A stretch of 18,549 nt of DNA, from the NCBI GenBank assembly GCA_902478985.1, contig CABSNH010000018.1, forward strand, positions 1-18,549, read 5' to 3'. Source of the stretch: an uncultured Collinsella sp. Lineage in GTDB: Bacteria; Actinomycetota; Coriobacteriia; Coriobacteriales; Coriobacteriaceae. The notes under the pieces are model-generated. The model made no database searches and was not told the origin of the DNA. It worked only from the letters and a program-made list of their open reading frames with translations. The translations under genes and the position numbers were made by a program. Of the stretch, positions 1-7,201 are shown piece after piece. How positions within the stretch are numbered: position 1 is the first letter of the stretch; every line of letters starts with the position of its first letter.

Positions 1-47
1 CTACACCCTAGAGTTCGTCGGCAGCGTCAGATGTGTATAAGAGACAG
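1..47 (+). other. Illumina P5/i5/Nextera read-1 adapter (not genomic)
   Basis: This is library-construction sequence left on the contig end. Bases 1-6 (CTACAC) match the end of the P5 primer. Bases 7-14 (CCTAGAGT) match the Nextera i5 index that I recall as S516. Bases 15-47 are the read-1 transposase adapter, TCGTCGGCAGCGTC followed by the mosaic end AGATGTGTATAAGAGACAG. Reading frames that start here give well-known false peptides such as MYKRQ on the + strand and LYTSDAADEL on the - strand. No gene start inside this stretch should be accepted. Confidence 0.97.
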
Positions 48-623
48 GACATCATCCGTGCGCTTGAGCCGGGTGTCCAGATCGGTCGCCTGTACGTAGT
101 CCCGTTTGGCGACTGCCAGCGCGAGATTTCGGTTACCTGCCCCAGCAACCTGCGCGTGATCATGTACCGTCGCATCATGTATTCGGTTGCCGAGCGCATT
201 GCGCATATCGAGGGCGCCAAGGCTATCGTGACCGGTGAATCGCTCGGTCAGGTTGCCTCCCAGACGCTCGAGAACATCATGGCCGTCAATGAGGCCGTGA
301 AGATCCCCGTGTTCCGTCCGTTGATCGGTTCGGACAAGCAGGAGATCATCGCACGCGCTGAGGAGATCGGTACGTTCGATATCTCGACTGAGGCCGCTCC
401 CGACTGCTGCACGCTGTTTATGCCGCGCCGCCCCGAGACGCACGCTAAACTTGATGCCGTGCATGAGGCGTGGGAGCTGTTCGATCACGAGGAGATGATT
501 GAGCGTTTGCTCAAACAGACCGAGTATATCGACTTCGAGAGCAACACGTATAAGGCCCCTAAGACCTTAAAACGCAAACATTCCGAGCTCGCTCCACGTG
601 AGATTTACCAAGATCACGAATAA
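48..623 (+). CDS. thiI: tRNA 4-thiouridine synthase ThiI, 3' part (5' end missing)
   Basis: ThiI adenylates U8 of tRNA and transfers sulfur to make 4-thiouridine; in many bacteria it also supports thiamine thiazole synthesis. The 191 genomic codons here cover the C-terminal part of the PP-loop (AANH) domain. The family signature VTGESLGQVASQTLENI lies near residues 60-76 of the fragment, followed by RPLIGSDKQEII and PDCCTLFMPRRP, whose cysteine region corresponds to the catalytic cysteine of ThiI. There is no rhodanese domain after it, as in Gram-positive ThiI. The N-terminal ferredoxin-like and THUMP domains and the PP-loop motif are cut off by the contig end. The apparent upstream start is adapter sequence, so the real start is outside the window. 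A terminator follows the stop codon. Confidence 0.93.
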   Translation, partial: DIIRALEPGVQIGRLYVVPFGDCQREISVTCPSNLRVIMYRRIMYSVAERIAHIEGAKAIVTGESLGQVASQTLENIMAVNEAVKIPVFRPLIGSDKQEIIARAEEIGTFDISTEAAPDCCTLFMPRRPETHAKLDAVHEAWELFDHEEMIERLLKQTEYIDFESNTYKAPKTLKRKHSELAPREIYQDHE

Positions 624-633
624 TGTTGTGTAT

Positions 634-668
634 AGACCGGCGGTGATTTTGCATCGTCGGTCTTTTTC
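634..668 (+). terminator. Rho-independent terminator after thiI
   Basis: The arms AGACCGGCG (634-642) and CGTCGGTCT (655-663) form a 9-bp stem with one G-U pair, extendable inward by about 3 bp, and are followed by a T-rich run ending at 668. It lies 10 bases after the thiI stop and separates thiI from the com genes. Confidence 0.85.
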
Positions 669-837
669 TATCTGGGCATTAGGCGATAAACGGTTCATTT
701 GTCGACGTGTGCCTGAATAAATGGACACTTTTCCGCAAGGTTTTGGTCAGCTTTTGGTTTGACCGCGAAAACCGGTGTGGGCGTGCGGAGGCTGCGGCGT
801 TCGTTTCCTGACACGATGGTGTTGGGAGGTGTTTGCT
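669..837 (+). promoter_or_regulatory. comEA upstream region with an 11-bp bulged hairpin
   Basis: This gap should hold the com operon promoter, but no convincing -35/-10 pair is visible. The arms GGTTTTGGTCA (739-749) and TGACC plus AAAACC (760-764, 768-773) pair over 11 bp with a 3-base GCG bulge and a 10-base loop. There is no T-run after it, so it is not a terminator. It could be an operator or an RNA leader structure. The comEA ribosome-binding site, GGGAGG at 824-829, lies at the end of the region. Confidence 0.4.
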
Positions 838-1548
838 ATGGCGCAGCGCGAGCAACACGAACGGGTTAAACGGATGGACCGCTGGGCAGAAAAGCTGCTC
901 GGCCATAAGGCGGTGGTCGTGGCGATTCTGGTTGTCATTGCCGCCGCGAGCGGCTTGGCGATGGCGAGTTTTGGTGGCCATTCCAGCAACGTGTCGTTTG
1001 AGCGTAGTGATGAGGCGGGCGCCTCGGATGTGCGCGGGGCCGGGGATGCGTCACCTGACGATGCCGATGAATCGTCGGTCAAGAGTTCTTCTGCTGCCGA
1101 GGTGTACGTCGATGTTGATGGCGCTGTTGCGAGGCCTGGCGTGTACCGGCTCAAAGACGGAGCGCGGGTATCCCAAGCGATCGATGCCGCCGGAGGGCTT
1201 ACGGCCGAGGCGGATGTGACAGGGCTTAATCGTGCGTCCAAGATCACAGATGGTCAAAAGATCCATGTGCCGACGGTAGGGGAGCAACAAACGGCTGCGG
1301 TGTCGGACGGGACCGACAGCGGTGCCGTCACGACTCCTGGTGCGGGGTCTTCGTCGGTACTTGTGAACATCAATACGGCAAGTGCGGCGGAGCTGCAGAC
1401 GCTTTCGGGCATCGGGCCTTCTATGGCCCAGTCAATTATCGACGAACGGACGCAAAACGGGGCCTTTGCCTCGGTCGATGACCTTATGCGCGTATCGGGG
1501 ATCGGTGAGAAGAAACTCGCCAAAATTAAAGATTGCATCTGCGTATGA
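838..1548 (+). CDS. comEA: ComEA-type competence DNA-binding protein
   Basis: ComEA is a membrane-anchored receptor that binds double-stranded DNA outside the cell and hands it to the ComEC channel during natural transformation. The 236-residue product has one N-terminal transmembrane helix (about 25-45), a low-complexity Ser/Asp-rich linker, an SLBB domain (about 89-146, beginning VYVDVDGAV) and a C-terminal pair of helix-hairpin-helix motifs (about 177-234). The two HhH cores are LSGIGPSMAQ and VSGIGEKKLAK. This is the complete architecture of Gram-positive ComEA. The ATG at 838 is chosen because GGGAGG lies 8 bases upstream; an in-frame GTG at 775 has no such site. The stop codon overlaps the comEC start as ATGA, so the two genes are probably translationally coupled. 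Confidence 0.93.
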   Translation: MAQREQHERVKRMDRWAEKLLGHKAVVVAILVVIAAASGLAMASFGGHSSNVSFERSDEAGASDVRGAGDASPDDADESSVKSSSAAEVYVDVDGAVARPGVYRLKDGARVSQAIDAAGGLTAEADVTGLNRASKITDGQKIHVPTVGEQQTAAVSDGTDSGAVTTPGAGSSSVLVNINTASAAELQTLSGIGPSMAQSIIDERTQNGAFASVDDLMRVSGIGEKKLAKIKDCICV

Positions 1549-3848
1549 GTGCGACCGAGCGCGAGCATGTGATGCCACCGCGCCCATTGATGCCGTGGAC
1601 GATAGCCCTTTGTGCCGGCTTGTGTGCGAGCTGTGGGCTAGTGCTTAACATGGCGGCCGATGCGCTGCTGGGAGAGCGGGCGGCGCCCGTCACATTGCTT
1701 ATGGCCATTCCCGTTGCGGCAGCAGGGTGCATCGTATTGGCTCGGTCCTGCATGCGCCTTGTGCGGTGGAGGCGATGGCTGTATGCCGCGGCCCTCGGCC
1801 TCGTGGCGGGAGCGGTCGTGTCCGCGGGTTGGGCGATAGGGGCGCTGCGCGCTTCGAGGGCGTTGGATAATCGGGCTGCGAGCAGTCTCGAGTTTGTTGT
1901 GTACGGCGACCCGTCCATCAATGACGGTGCGTACTCCTATACCTGTGATGCGTATGCGGGCGAAAAGCGTTTGGGTCAGGTACGGCTGTCGTGTGATCGT
2001 GAGCTTGGCGCCGGTTCGCATGTACGTGCTATCGGTCGAATTTCGCGCTTTGAGAATGATGCGTATGGGCGCTCACGCGTGCTTCGGGGCGAGCTTCGAA
2101 AGGTTAAAGTCGTCCGGTTGGTATCGATCGACGAGGGCCCTCCAGGCCCGTTGTCTTGGCTTCGAAACGAGCTCCTTGCCGTTATCGCGCCCGCGACCGA
2201 TCCAGCGCGCTCGCTCATTGCCGGCGTTGTCTGCGGACGCTCGGCCGAGCTGCGTGCCCAGCCGGCGGGCGATTGGTTTTCGGTAACGGGCACCGCACAT
2301 CTTATCGCTGTCTCGGGTAGTCATCTTGCCATCGTGGGGTTTGTGATTGAGAGCGCCCTGCAAAAGACACGCCTCTCTCGTGGGCTGCAGCGGGGGCTGT
2401 TGGTGCTGGCCCTCGCTGCCTATGCCGTTTTTACGGGCGCTTCTCCCTCGGCCGTGCGCGCGTGCTGCATGGTGGCGGCGACGCTTGTCGCCAACAGCGC
2501 CGGACGTCGTCGGCATGGCCTCTCGGCTCTGTTCGTCACCATGGCAATCTTTGTGTTGCTGCGTTCGACGGTATTGTTCGAAATGGGTTTTCAGCTTTCG
2601 TGCGTCAGTGTTTTTGCCATCCTTTGTTTTTGCCCCTACGCCACCTACGCCTTGGGCGAGCTGGGCATGCCATCGGGTGTCGCCAGCGTTTTGTCTGTCA
2701 CGCTGTGCTCGCAGCTGGCGACACTTCCCGTTACGATTCCCGCATTTGAGACGTTTTCGCTCATTGCCCCACTTGCAAATGCCGTGATCGGTCCGGTGAT
2801 AAGCATGCTGCTCGCTGTATCGGTTGTGCTGGTGCCCTGCTCGCTTGTGCCGCTGCTGCGTCACGGGGCGCTCGTGGTGCCCATGATTGTCGCCCGCTGT
2901 GCGCTGTTCTTTGAACAGCTCTTTGCTGCCGTTCCGGGCGCATCCGTAAGCGTGCCGCCCGATACGCCCTTGGTATATGTGGTGCCGTTCGCGCTGGTGG
3001 CCATCTTGGTCTGGTGGCCACGCCCCCGCGCGCGGAGTATGGCAGCGGGGCTGCTGTGTTTAATGCTCGCAGCGGGTGTTCCGTATGTCTATTGGGATCG
3101 ATGTGCGCCGCCTTCGGTAACGGTCCTCGATGTTGGCCAGGCCGATGCGATTCTGGTTCGTCAGGGTGGCGCCGTGGCACTCGTCGACTGTGGGCTCGAT
3201 GACCGCGTGGTGTCGGCGTTGGTTCGCAATAACGTCCACCATATCGATGCCGTCTTCGTGACGCATTGGGACGAAGACCATTGGGGCGGTCTTCCCGACG
3301 TACTCGATCGTTTTTCGGTTGGAACCATTGCGGTCGCGGCCGATGCACTTGACGGCGCGCCTACTGAGGTCCTGAATCGCCCGGGTGTAACGTATCGGCA
3401 GGTGGCTCGCGGAGACACGGTCGATATCGGCGCATTTCGGGCTCGTGTGATGTGGCCGTTTGACACGGTGGATGGCGAGGGCAATGAGGACTCTCTTGTT
3501 TTGCTGCTCTCCTACGCTCAGGAAGGCAAGAGCCTGCGCGTGCTCCTTACTGGTGACGCCGAGCTCGATCAGGAGCGCGAGTTTGTACAGGAGGTGGGAG
3601 ATATCGATGTGCTCAAGCTGGGGCATCATGGCTCAAAAGTTTCCGTCGACACAGACCTGCTGGGCACGCTTAAGCCCGAGTTCTCTATCGCGAGCGCCGG
3701 CGAGGGGAATCGTTACGGCCATCCGTCGGATGCCTGCATCGATGCAGTTAAGGAAGCGGGTGGTGCGTTCGCATGCACCATCGAACACGGCGACATTACC
3801 GTCACGCCGACCGCGAAGGGCTTTGCCATGCGATGCCAGCGACCGTGA
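1545..3848 (+). CDS. comEC: ComEC/Rec2 DNA-uptake channel with metallo-beta-lactamase-like domain
   Basis: ComEC is the polytopic membrane channel that carries single-stranded DNA into the cytoplasm during transformation. The 767-residue product has N-terminal membrane helices (about 15-105), a soluble region (about 110-200), a multi-helix competence domain (about 205-520) with the family motif GTAHLIAVSGSHL at 249-261, and a C-terminal metallo-beta-lactamase-like domain (about 525-767). The metal-site motifs look intact: H574-W-D576-E-D578-H579, D671 in TGD, H694/H695 in HHGS and H726 in YGHPS. This fits the proposed role of the domain in degrading the non-transported strand. The ATG at 1545 is chosen for its 4-base ATGA overlap with comEA; an in-frame TTG at 1533 is less likely. 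comEB, which lies between these genes in Bacillus, is absent. Confidence 0.94.
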   Translation: MSATEREHVMPPRPLMPWTIALCAGLCASCGLVLNMAADALLGERAAPVTLLMAIPVAAAGCIVLARSCMRLVRWRRWLYAAALGLVAGAVVSAGWAIGALRASRALDNRAASSLEFVVYGDPSINDGAYSYTCDAYAGEKRLGQVRLSCDRELGAGSHVRAIGRISRFENDAYGRSRVLRGELRKVKVVRLVSIDEGPPGPLSWLRNELLAVIAPATDPARSLIAGVVCGRSAELRAQPAGDWFSVTGTAHLIAVSGSHLAIVGFVIESALQKTRLSRGLQRGLLVLALAAYAVFTGASPSAVRACCMVAATLVANSAGRRRHGLSALFVTMAIFVLLRSTVLFEMGFQLSCVSVFAILCFCPYATYALGELGMPSGVASVLSVTLCSQLATLPVTIPAFETFSLIAPLANAVIGPVISMLLAVSVVLVPCSLVPLLRHGALVVPMIVARCALFFEQLFAAVPGASVSVPPDTPLVYVVPFALVAILVWWPRPRARSMAAGLLCLMLAAGVPYVYWDRCAPPSVTVLDVGQADAILVRQGGAVALVDCGLDDRVVSALVRNNVHHIDAVFVTHWDEDHWGGLPDVLDRFSVGTIAVAADALDGAPTEVLNRPGVTYRQVARGDTVDIGAFRARVMWPFDTVDGEGNEDSLVLLLSYAQEGKSLRVLLTGDAELDQEREFVQEVGDIDVLKLGHHGSKVSVDTDLLGTLKPEFSIASAGEGNRYGHPSDACIDAVKEAGGAFACTIEHGDITVTPTAKGFAMRCQRP

Positions 3849-3856
3849 TGCCGTCG

Positions 3857-3886
3857 TTGGCGCGGGACCAACCCCTGGGCTAAAAT
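3857..3886 (+). promoter_or_regulatory. Candidate promoter for holA
   Basis: TTGGCG (3857-3862) and TAAAAT (3881-3886) are separated by 18 bases and lie just after the comEC stop. Transcription would start near 3893, leaving a leader of about 33 bases that contains the holA ribosome-binding site. The bases CCCCTGGGCTA before and into the -10 box resemble the CCGCTCGGGTA element upstream of lepA and the membrane dnaJ. Confidence 0.5.
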
Positions 3887-3926
3887 GGCACGGTACAAAC
3901 ATGAGAGCCTGCGAGAGGGGAGCGCA

Positions 3927-4889
3927 ATGTCCGAAACCGGTCTGCTGCCGGCATATTTGATCGTCGGTAGCGATGGGGTCAAGCGCGACCACGCCGTCTC
4001 GCGTATGAAAGCTCGCTTGGAAAAGTCGGGTATGGTTGAGTTCAACCTCGATGAACGCGACATGACGAAAGATCCCGATATCGAGTCGATCATCGGCTCG
4101 CTCAATACCTTTCCCATGGGCAGCGAGTTTCGCCTGGTGATCCTCGACGGCTGCTCCAAGCTTGCCAAGGCGGTCTCGGAACCGCTTGTCGAGTACCTCG
4201 CAAGTCCCAGCCCCACGACGGTCTGTCTCATTATTGCCGACTCACTTGCCAAGAATACGCGCCTGTATAAGGCAATCGCCAAGATTGACAAGAAGGCCGT
4301 GATCGACTGTTCGGGCACCAAGCGCTGGGAGCTCCCGCGCCGCGTGCAGCAGATGGCGACGCAGCACGGAAAGTCCATCTCTACGGCCGCCGCCGAGGAG
4401 CTCGTTTCGCGCTCGGGCGAGAACACCTGCATGCTCGATAACGACTTGGCCAAGCTTGCCCAGATGGTCGAGGCGCCACAAATTGAGCTTGCCGATGTAG
4501 AGCGCTGGATCGTGCGCACGGCCGAAGTTCAGCCCTGGGACTTTCTCAATGCGGTCTCGGCCCGTGACATGCGCCGCTCGCTTGAGCTCTTCAATCTACT
4601 GCCCGCCAAGAGCTATGTGTGGACCTACACGCTGCTGTGCGGGCGCATTCGCGAGCTTATCGTCGCCAAGGCACTCGATGCGCGTGGACAGGGTCGTGAG
4701 CTGGCCGCGACGCTCAAGCTTCAGGCCTGGCAGGTCAAAAATCACCTTACCTGGGCCCGTCGTTTTTCGATGACCGAGCTCGTTGCCGCGCTCGAGGGCG
4801 CGGTCGATGTGGAGCTCGCACTGAAGGGTTCTGCCGATTCGGAGACCGCGCTTTTGCTCTGGATTACGAACATCTTGAGAAAATCGTGA
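3927..4889 (+). CDS. holA: DNA polymerase III subunit delta
   Basis: HolA is the delta subunit of the clamp loader and opens the beta sliding clamp at primed sites. The 320-residue product matches the family in length and layout: an N-terminal AAA+-like fold without a functional Walker A (starting PAYLIVGSDGVKRDHAV), the conserved LNTFPMGSEFRLVILDG strand region near residues 56-72, and a C-terminal helical collar domain. The segment with DVERWIVRTAEVQPWDFLNAV around residues 190-210 is typical of delta. The ATG at 3927 is chosen because AGAGGGG lies just upstream (about 3914-3920). The longer in-frame start at 3885 would fall inside the candidate -10 box. Its position between comEC and rpsT matches Bacillus gene order. 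Confidence 0.9.
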   Translation: MSETGLLPAYLIVGSDGVKRDHAVSRMKARLEKSGMVEFNLDERDMTKDPDIESIIGSLNTFPMGSEFRLVILDGCSKLAKAVSEPLVEYLASPSPTTVCLIIADSLAKNTRLYKAIAKIDKKAVIDCSGTKRWELPRRVQQMATQHGKSISTAAAEELVSRSGENTCMLDNDLAKLAQMVEAPQIELADVERWIVRTAEVQPWDFLNAVSARDMRRSLELFNLLPAKSYVWTYTLLCGRIRELIVAKALDARGQGRELAATLKLQAWQVKNHLTWARRFSMTELVAALEGAVDVELALKGSADSETALLLWITNILRKS

Positions 4890-4936
4890 TGATACCTGCC
4901 TATTTGACAAATTCGTTCTATCCCTTTGAGGGGGAG

Positions 4937-4947
4937 CGTGCTATAGT
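4937..4947 (+). promoter_or_regulatory. Candidate extended -10 promoter for rpsT
   Basis: TGCTATAGT (4939-4947) is an extended -10 element with the -10 box TATAGT at 4942-4947. A perfect TTGACA at 4904-4909 lies too far upstream (32 bases) to be its -35 box. The predicted transcription start is near 4954, giving a leader of about 70 bases before the rpsT GTG. Confidence 0.55.
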
Positions 4948-4953
4948 AGGCGC

Positions 4954-5022
4954 TTGCATGACCTCACCGTGTCTCAGAGGTGTCATACATTTTTTGCAAG
5001 GAACTCGAAAGGAACTCCAGAA
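4954..5022 (+). promoter_or_regulatory. Structured rpsT leader with duplicated Shine-Dalgarno
   Basis: The arms ATGACCTC (4958-4965) and GAGG-TG-TCAT (4977-4986) form an 8-bp stem with a 2-base bulge, closely followed by six T residues (4990-4995), so it resembles a weak attenuator. TTGCA (4954-4958) can pair with TGCAA (4995-4999), which would enclose the whole region. The nonamer AAGGAACTC occurs twice with an 11-base period (4998-5006 and 5009-5017), giving two Shine-Dalgarno-like sites. Only the second is at normal distance from the GTG. S20 autoregulation is known in E. coli; its presence here is inference. Confidence 0.4.
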
Positions 5023-5289
5023 GTGGCAAACATCAAGTCTCAGAAGAAGCGTATCCGCACCAATGAGGCAGCTCGCATGCGTAACAAGGCTGTCAAGTCC
5101 GAGCTCAAGACGCTGACCAAGCACGTCCAGTCCGCCGTCGCCGAGGGCGATGCCGAGAAGGCCCAGGCTGCCCTCAAGACCGTCACCAAGCGTCTTGACA
5201 TGGCTGCCGCCAAGCATGTCATCCACAAGAACCAGGCTTCCAACCGCAAGTCCGGTCTTGCCAAGCTCGTGAACAGCATCAACGCCTAA
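5023..5289 (+). CDS. rpsT: 30S ribosomal protein S20
   Basis: S20 binds 16S rRNA early in assembly of the small subunit body. The 88-residue product begins MANIKSQKKRIRTNE, the usual N-terminus of S20, and is a basic, helical protein ending in KSGLAKLVNSINA. The GTG at 5023 is chosen because it gives exactly this N-terminus and has AAGGA (5009-5013) 9 bases upstream. The longer in-frame ATG at 4954 would translate the leader. The gene is expected to be its own transcription unit, with a candidate promoter upstream and a strong terminator downstream. Confidence 0.97.
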   Translation: MANIKSQKKRIRTNEAARMRNKAVKSELKTLTKHVQSAVAEGDAEKAQAALKTVTKRLDMAAAKHVIHKNQASNRKSGLAKLVNSINA

Positions 5290-5323
5290 GTTGTAAATTT
5301 CACACCACACAGATTACGCGCAT

Positions 5324-5360
5324 AAATGGAGCCTGTTTTATGGAACAGGCTCCATTTTTT
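5324..5360 (+). terminator. Strong rho-independent terminator after rpsT
   Basis: A perfect 14-bp stem (5324-5337 with 5344-5357, arms AAATGGAGCCTGTT and AACAGGCTCCATTT) with a 6-base loop is followed by a T-run to 5360. It ends only 25 bases before the lepA start, so lepA must be transcribed from a promoter in that short gap. Confidence 0.96.
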
Positions 5361-5363
5361 GTA

Positions 5364-5385
5364 CCGCTCGGGTAAGATAGTCCGC
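5364..5385 (+). promoter_or_regulatory. lepA promoter, apparently giving a leaderless mRNA
   Basis: CCGCTCGGGTA (5364-5374) runs into the -10 box TAAGAT (5373-5378). The lepA ATG at 5386 lies 7 bases after the box, where transcription would normally begin, and no Shine-Dalgarno sequence is visible. The same 11-mer occurs at 9482-9492. No good -35 box is seen; the expected place overlaps the rpsT terminator. Confidence 0.6.
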
Positions 5386-7197
5386 ATGAATACTTCAATT
5401 GACATTTCCCACATCCGCAACTTCTCTATCGTTGCGCACATCGACCATGGCAAGTCCACGATCAGTGACCGTATCCTCGAGCTCACCCATACCGTCGACG
5501 AGCGCGACATGGAGTCGCAGCTGCTCGACACCATGGATATCGAGCGCGAGCGCGGCATCACGATCAAGTCCAATGCCGTTCGCGTTTCCTATGACGCCGA
5601 CGATGGCGAGACGTATCAGTTCAACCTGATCGATACACCGGGCCACGTGGACTTTACCTATGAGGTCTCGCGCTCGCTGGCCGCCTGCGAGGGCGCGGTG
5701 CTCGTCGTCGACGCCACGCAGGGTGTCGAGGCACAGACCGTCTCTAACGCGACGCTCGCCATGAACGCCAACCTGGATATCGTGCCCGCCATCAACAAGA
5801 TTGACCTTCCCTCTGCACACCCCGACGAGGTCAAGACCGAGATCGAGGATGACCTGGCGATTCCTGCCGACGATGCCGTATGCGTATCGGGCAAGACCGG
5901 CGAGGGCATTCACGATCTGCTGGAGTCTATCGTCTTCTTGATCTCACCGCCCAAGGGCGATGCGAACGCGCCGCTCAAGGCGCTCATCCTGGACTCGTAT
6001 TTTGATGAGTACCGCGGCGTCGTTGCCACGGTCCGTGTTTTTGACGGCTCCATTAAAAAGGGCGATACCCTTCGTATGATGCAGGCAGAAGGTGACTTTT
6101 TGGTCGACGGCGTGGGCGTCAAGCGTCCTGCCGAGACGCCGGTCGACGCGCTGACGGTCGGCGAGGTGGGCTACGTGGTCACGGGCCTGAAGGACCCCGA
6201 GGCCGTTCGCGTGGGCGACACCCTTACCTGGGCGTCGAATCCCTGCCCCGAGCCGCTTCCCGGCTACCGCGAGGCCAAGCCCATGGTCTACACGGGCCTG
6301 TTCCCAATTGACAACAAGGATTACGAGAATCTGCGCGACGCTCTCGATAAGCTGCATGTCAACGACCCGTCGTTGGTGTGGGAGCCCGAGACCTCGGTGG
6401 CGCTCGGCTTTGGCTTCCGCGTGGGCTTCTTAGGCCTGCTGCATATGGAAGTCGTCAAGGAGCGCCTGGAGCGCGAGTTCAACCTTGACCTCATTGCTAC
6501 GAGCCCTTCGGTGGACTATCACGTCTATAAGACCGACGGCGAGATGATTGATGTCCGCAGCCCGCAGGATCTGCCCGAGGCTACGCGCATCGAGCGCATC
6601 GAGGAGCCCTACCTCAAGGCCAAGATTATCTGCCCGCCCGAGTATACGGGCGCCGTCATGCAGCTCGCTATCGAGCACCGCGGCATTACGACCGACATGA
6701 TCCATCTCACGAGCAAATCGGTCGAGATGCGCTTTGACATGCCGCTCGCGGAGCTCATCCTGGACTTCTTTGACCAGCTCAAGAGCCGCACCAAGGGCTA
6801 TGCCTCGCTCGATTATGAGTTCAACGAGTATCGCCCCTCCGAGCTCGTCAAGCTCGATATCCTGCTTTCGGGCGACGAGGTGGACGCGCTTTCGTTTATC
6901 GTGCACAAGGATAAGGCCTATGGCCTGGCCCGCGGCCTGTGTGACAAGCTCAAGGAAATCATCCCGCGCCAGCTGTTCGAGGTGCCTATTCAGGGCGCCA
7001 TCGGCAACAAGATCATTGCCCGCTCTACCGTCAAGGCGCGTCGCAAGGACGTTTTGGCCAAGTGCTATGGCGGCGATATCTCGCGAAAGCGCAAGCTGCT
7101 CGAGAAGCAGAAAGAGGGCAAGAAGCGCATGAAGGCCATCGGTTCGGTCGAGGTCCCGCAGGAGGCCTTTATGGCGATCCTAAAGGTAGACGAGTAA
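5386..7197 (+). CDS. lepA: Elongation factor 4 (LepA), ribosome back-translocating GTPase
   Basis: LepA/EF4 is a translational GTPase related to EF-G that acts on stalled or mistranslocated ribosomes and in initiation or ribosome biogenesis. The 603-residue product has the usual length. GTPase motifs are all present: G1 AHIDHGKST at 17-25, G2 ERGITI, G3 DTPGH, G4 NKID and a G5-like SGKTGEG. Domain II and the EF-G-like domains follow, and the conserved LepA C-terminal domain ends in KKRMKAIGSVEVPQEAFMAIL. The ATG at 5386 gives the expected N-terminus (ISHIRNFSIVAHIDHG). An in-frame ATG at 5326 lies inside the rpsT terminator and is rejected. The dus gene follows after 4 bases, so the two are very likely co-transcribed. 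Confidence 0.97.
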   Translation: MNTSIDISHIRNFSIVAHIDHGKSTISDRILELTHTVDERDMESQLLDTMDIERERGITIKSNAVRVSYDADDGETYQFNLIDTPGHVDFTYEVSRSLAACEGAVLVVDATQGVEAQTVSNATLAMNANLDIVPAINKIDLPSAHPDEVKTEIEDDLAIPADDAVCVSGKTGEGIHDLLESIVFLISPPKGDANAPLKALILDSYFDEYRGVVATVRVFDGSIKKGDTLRMMQAEGDFLVDGVGVKRPAETPVDALTVGEVGYVVTGLKDPEAVRVGDTLTWASNPCPEPLPGYREAKPMVYTGLFPIDNKDYENLRDALDKLHVNDPSLVWEPETSVALGFGFRVGFLGLLHMEVVKERLEREFNLDLIATSPSVDYHVYKTDGEMIDVRSPQDLPEATRIERIEEPYLKAKIICPPEYTGAVMQLAIEHRGITTDMIHLTSKSVEMRFDMPLAELILDFFDQLKSRTKGYASLDYEFNEYRPSELVKLDILLSGDEVDALSFIVHKDKAYGLARGLCDKLKEIIPRQLFEVPIQGAIGNKIIARSTVKARRKDVLAKCYGGDISRKRKLLEKQKEGKKRMKAIGSVEVPQEAFMAILKVDE

Positions 7198-7201
7198 GTC
7201 C

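Noticed and set aside
33..47. Apparent GTG start of thiI (MYKRQ)
   Set aside because: These bases are Nextera mosaic-end sequence, not genome.
4904..4921. TTGACA with TTCTAT as an rpsT promoter
   Set aside because: The two boxes are only 6 bases apart, and the next -10-like box (TATAGT) is 32 bases away, so the TTGACA is not correctly spaced with either.
5326..5385. Longer lepA start at 5326
   Set aside because: The ATG lies inside the perfect rpsT terminator stem, and the added residues are not part of LepA.
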